Of a DNA stretch of 64,000 bases, positions 61,469-64,000 are shown piece by piece. The position numbers and the translations under genes were made by a program. The DNA lies in NCBI GenBank assembly GCA_035519535.1, contig DATIWF010000154.1, positions 1 to 64,000 on the forward strand, read 5' to 3'. This DNA is from DATEGZ01 sp035519535. Its GTDB lineage: Bacteria; Acidobacteriota; Vicinamibacteria; Vicinamibacterales; SCN-69-37. The notes beneath the pieces are model-generated. The model saw only the letters and a program-made list of their open reading frames with translations, made no database searches and was not told the DNA's origin. How positions within the stretch are numbered: position 1 is the stretch's first letter; each line of letters starts with the position of its first letter.

Positions 61469-63922
61469 TCAGTACGCGACGAGCGCGCGCGCCGCGTGCT
61501 CGACGTCCTGTTCACTCGGCAGAAACGCTTCTTCCAACGGCGGTGAGTACGGCACGGGGGTGTCGAGCGCGGCGACGATCCGGATCGGCGCGTCGAGCCA
61601 TTCGAAGGCGTCCTCCTGGATGACGGCGGCGAGCGACTCGCCGACGCCGCCGGTGCGCGAGTCCTCGTGCACGATCAGTACACGGCCGGTGTGGCGCGCG
61701 ACGGCGAGGAGCGCGCCGCGATCGAGCGGCGAGAGCCAGCGCAGATCGAGCACGCTCGCCTCGATGCCCGAGGCGTGCAGCACGTCGGCGACGCGGAGAC
61801 AGGTGTGCACGTAGGCGCCGTACGAGACCATCGCCAGGTCGCCGCCCGCGCGGCGCAGGGCCGCGCGCCCGACGGGCAGGGGTCCCGGCGCGGCGGCCTC
61901 GAGCACCTGCTTGATCCGCGGATCGCGGTAGAGCGCGATGTGCTCGTAGTACATGACCGGATCGGCGTCGGCGACCGCCGCCGCCATGAGCGCGCGCGCG
62001 TCGTACGGCGTGGAGGGGACGACGATTTTCAGGCCGGGCGTGCGGTAGAACCACGGCTCGGTGTTCTGCGAGTGATATGGCCCGGCGTGGCGCAGCCCGC
62101 CCCACGGCATGCGCACGACCATCGGCACGGACCCGCCCCAGCGGTACCGAATCTTCGCGGCGTTGTTCACGAGCTGGTTGAACCCGGTCGCGACGAAATC
62201 GTTGAACTGCATCTCGGCGATCGGCCGCAGCCCGGCAAGCGCCGCGCCGATGCACCCGCCGAGCACCGCGCCCTCCGCCAGCGGCGAATTGAGGATGCGC
62301 GCGCCGTACTCCTTCAAGAGCGGCCGCAGGAGCAGGAAGGCGTTGCCGTACGCGCCGCCGACGTCCTCACCGAACACGAACGCCCGGGGATCGGCCGCGA
62401 GCGCGTCGCCGACCCCCATCATGACGGCCTCGAGGAACGTCGTGCCCTTCTTGTCGAAGGGCGGCGCCTCCTCGACGGGTGGCAACGCAGAAGCCGCCGG
62501 CGTGGCAGCGGGGCGATCGAGCACTTCGACGCGCTGACGCGGCGTGGGATCGTCGGCGAAGACGCCCGCGGTCACGGTCGCGGCCTCCGGCCACGGCGCG
62601 GCGATGACCGCCTGCGCTTCGGCCTCGACCATGGCCTCCGCCTCCTGCTCGAGGCGGGCGAGATCGCCGGCCTTGAGCAGGCCGCGCGCTTCGAGCGCCT
62701 TCGCGTAGGTCGGGATCGGATCCCGCGCCCGCCAGAACTCGTAGAGGCCGGGATTCGCGTAGCCCTGCGGCGTCAGCGCCGGGTAATCCCAGGAGATCGG
62801 CGGCTCCTTGCCCAGGTACAGCATGTCGTCGTGATGCGCGTGGCCGCACATCCGCATCGCGACCAGCTCGATGAGGGCGGGGCCGTGTCCCGCGCGCGCC
62901 CGATCAGCCGCCCAGGCGAACGCCGCCGCGATCGCTTCCGGATCGGTGCCGTCGACCGTGAGGCCGGGCATCCCGTAGCCGGCGGCCTTCTCCGCGAAGA
63001 CGCGCGCGGCCGAGTTGTCCGCGACCGGCGTGGAGAGCGCCGTCTGATTGTTCTGCAGGCAGAAGATCGCCGGCAGCTTCCGCGCGGCGCACAGATTGAT
63101 CGCCTCGTGCCACTCGCCGAGCGACGACCCACCCTCGCCGATGAACGACACGGCGACGCGCGGCGCCTGGGTGAGCTTGAAGGCGAGCGCCATGCCAGCC
63201 ACGGTCAGGCTGCTGACCGAGAGCGGCGCGGTCGCCGGCACGATGCCCCACGCGAAGTCGCCGATGTGCAGGTCGCGGCCGTCCATCGGCGGACCGGCTT
63301 TCGCCATCTGGGCGTTGAGGATCATGCGCACGGTCGCCGGCTCCGGCCGCATGCCGAGCGCGGCGCCGGCATCGCGGATGATCGGGCCGATCACGTCGCC
63401 CTCCCACGCGCCGTCCTCGCCGCGCCAGCGCGCGCCGCGGCGAAGGCGAATCGTGGCCGCGTAGATCGCTTCCTGGCCGAGCGATCGAAAACCCTTGCCC
63501 TGAAACGGCGTCGCACCGTATCGCACTTCCGAGCCCGAGAAGAACGCTTTGAGGCGGGTGTCCACGGCGCGCGTCAGGATCATTCCGCGCAGCATCTCCA
63601 TCCGCTCGTCGTCCGACAACCCGGCGGCGATCGACTCGCGCACCAGGAAACCGTCGCATGCCGCGACGAGCGCGTCGGTCGCCTGCGTGCGTCTAGCCTT
63701 GATCGTGACCGCGGGCGTGGTCTCGATCGCGTCGTTCACGCGCGGCCAGCTGACCGCCGCGCGCAGCGCTCGTGCGAGCGGCGCGCGAAGGGCGTCGATC
63801 GCACGCGCGTTCTCGGGCTCGCGCTTCGCCACGCGGTCGTAGGACGCCGCCGCCGCGTCCGCCGCAAAGGGAACCTGCTCGGTGACAAAGGCGAGAAACC
63901 GATCGCGGAGGGACAGGGGCAC
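61469..63922 (-). CDS. Fused 2-oxo acid dehydrogenase E1 alpha/beta
   Basis: Thiamine-diphosphate enzyme of 817 aa that decarboxylates a 2-oxo acid in a multienzyme complex; a branched-chain type is likely. Residues 1-105 are an extension; 110-455 form the alpha part with FIGEGGSSLGEWHEAINLCA and, 13 residues on, LQNNQ (the GDG..NN-type cofactor motif); residues 490-817 form the beta part with VFGEDVGGAYGNAFLL and RMPWGGLRHAGPYHSQ. Separate subunits are the commoner form. E2 and E3 are not in the window. The start at 63922 is preceded by a nonamer array. Confidence 0.88.
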   Translation of the reverse strand: MPLSLRDRFLAFVTEQVPFAADAAAASYDRVAKREPENARAIDALRAPLARALRAAVSWPRVNDAIETTPAVTIKARRTQATDALVAACDGFLVRESIAAGLSDDERMEMLRGMILTRAVDTRLKAFFSGSEVRYGATPFQGKGFRSLGQEAIYAATIRLRRGARWRGEDGAWEGDVIGPIIRDAGAALGMRPEPATVRMILNAQMAKAGPPMDGRDLHIGDFAWGIVPATAPLSVSSLTVAGMALAFKLTQAPRVAVSFIGEGGSSLGEWHEAINLCAARKLPAIFCLQNNQTALSTPVADNSAARVFAEKAAGYGMPGLTVDGTDPEAIAAAFAWAADRARAGHGPALIELVAMRMCGHAHHDDMLYLGKEPPISWDYPALTPQGYANPGLYEFWRARDPIPTYAKALEARGLLKAGDLARLEQEAEAMVEAEAQAVIAAPWPEAATVTAGVFADDPTPRQRVEVLDRPAATPAASALPPVEEAPPFDKKGTTFLEAVMMGVGDALAADPRAFVFGEDVGGAYGNAFLLLRPLLKEYGARILNSPLAEGAVLGGCIGAALAGLRPIAEMQFNDFVATGFNQLVNNAAKIRYRWGGSVPMVVRMPWGGLRHAGPYHSQNTEPWFYRTPGLKIVVPSTPYDARALMAAAVADADPVMYYEHIALYRDPRIKQVLEAAAPGPLPVGRAALRRAGGDLAMVSYGAYVHTCLRVADVLHASGIEASVLDLRWLSPLDRGALLAVARHTGRVLIVHEDSRTGGVGESLAAVIQEDAFEWLDAPIRIVAALDTPVPYSPPLEEAFLPSEQDVEHAARALVAY

Positions 63923-63940
63923 GGGCGGAATGCTATCGCA

Positions 63941-64000
63941 GTACGTCAGGTACGTCAGGTACGTCAGGTACGTCAGGTACGTCGGGTACGTCGGGTACGT
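63941..64000. repeat. Nonamer array, copy K (runs off the window)
   Basis: Six full units of GTACGTCAG/GTACGTCGG and a partial seventh run to the window edge, upstream of the fused E1 gene. It is probably the left half of a third inverted element like those at 56306 and 61282. Confidence 0.9.

Overview
The window is about 68% GC by eye and tightly packed. Genes sit on both strands, with many 1-8 bp overlaps and many GTG starts. The gene content suggests an acidobacterium of the Vicinamibacteria type. Pointers are a PadR regulator paired with a large ADOP-type ABC permease, a cytochrome c/copper-monooxygenase fusion, a MoxR-DUF58-VWA-DUF4159-DUF4175 cluster, and fused E1 alpha/beta genes. This placement is inference; no rRNA or marker phylogeny was available. 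I see no prophage, insertion sequence or CRISPR array, and no gene-free stretch longer than 300 bases.

Layout: 0.1-1.8 kb pyrD-pyrF (pyrimidine synthesis); 1.8-2.4 kb Pal lipoprotein; 2.5-7.5 kb a methyltransferase, then a minus-strand operon of a LysW-like acidic zinc ribbon, LarE and a GT-C-like membrane protein, and a receiver/PilZ protein; 7.5-9.7 kb a zinc-type ArsR/P-type ATPase efflux pair; 9.9-16.2 kb a Gld-like ABC exporter operon (ATPase, permease, GldG-like, DUF4340) ending in dacB; 16.3-19.3 kb PadR and ADOP permease; 19.4-21.1 kb cytochrome/monooxygenase and a small membrane protein; 21.3-32.3 kb the MoxR/VWA cluster; 32.4-36.6 kb AlaX-type editing protein, orphan histidine kinase, queC-queE; 36.7-39.5 kb DUF72, two cyclophilins, nth; 39.5-41.8 kb a compact bacterial microcompartment (BMC) locus; 41.8-43.6 kb a small metal-binding membrane protein, a TPR protein and pdxJ; 43.8-51.3 kb tilS-ftsH-folP-cdaA-cdaR-glmM with a CAU tRNA beside tilS; 51.4-53.5 kb deoxyhypusine-synthase-like protein and queA; 53.5-56.3 kb glgX and a secreted protein; 56.5-60.5 kb yebC-ruvC-ruvA-ruvB-fabH; 60.5-63.9 kb methyltransferase and fused E1 alpha/beta.

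Two things stand out. First, the BMC locus encodes one hexamer shell protein, three pentamer shell proteins, a class II aldolase whose C-terminus ends in an encapsulation-peptide-like helix, and a 79-aa Cys/His-rich protein whose N-terminus looks like an encapsulation peptide. The 79-aa protein is a candidate undescribed lumen component. Second, the intergenic spaces carry degenerate tandem arrays with 7-, 8- or 9-bp periods. Each array uses its own word, and many are arranged as long inverted pairs. They recall the heptameric STRR sequences of cyanobacteria, and some extend into coding sequence (queC, DUF72, a methyltransferase N-terminus).

Functional links: tilS-ftsH-folP-cdaA-cdaR-glmM joins tRNA modification, membrane proteolysis, folate, c-di-AMP and peptidoglycan precursor synthesis. 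queC, queE and queA supply three steps of queuosine synthesis. The yebC-ruvCAB-fabH run is coupled by repeated GTGA stop/start overlaps.
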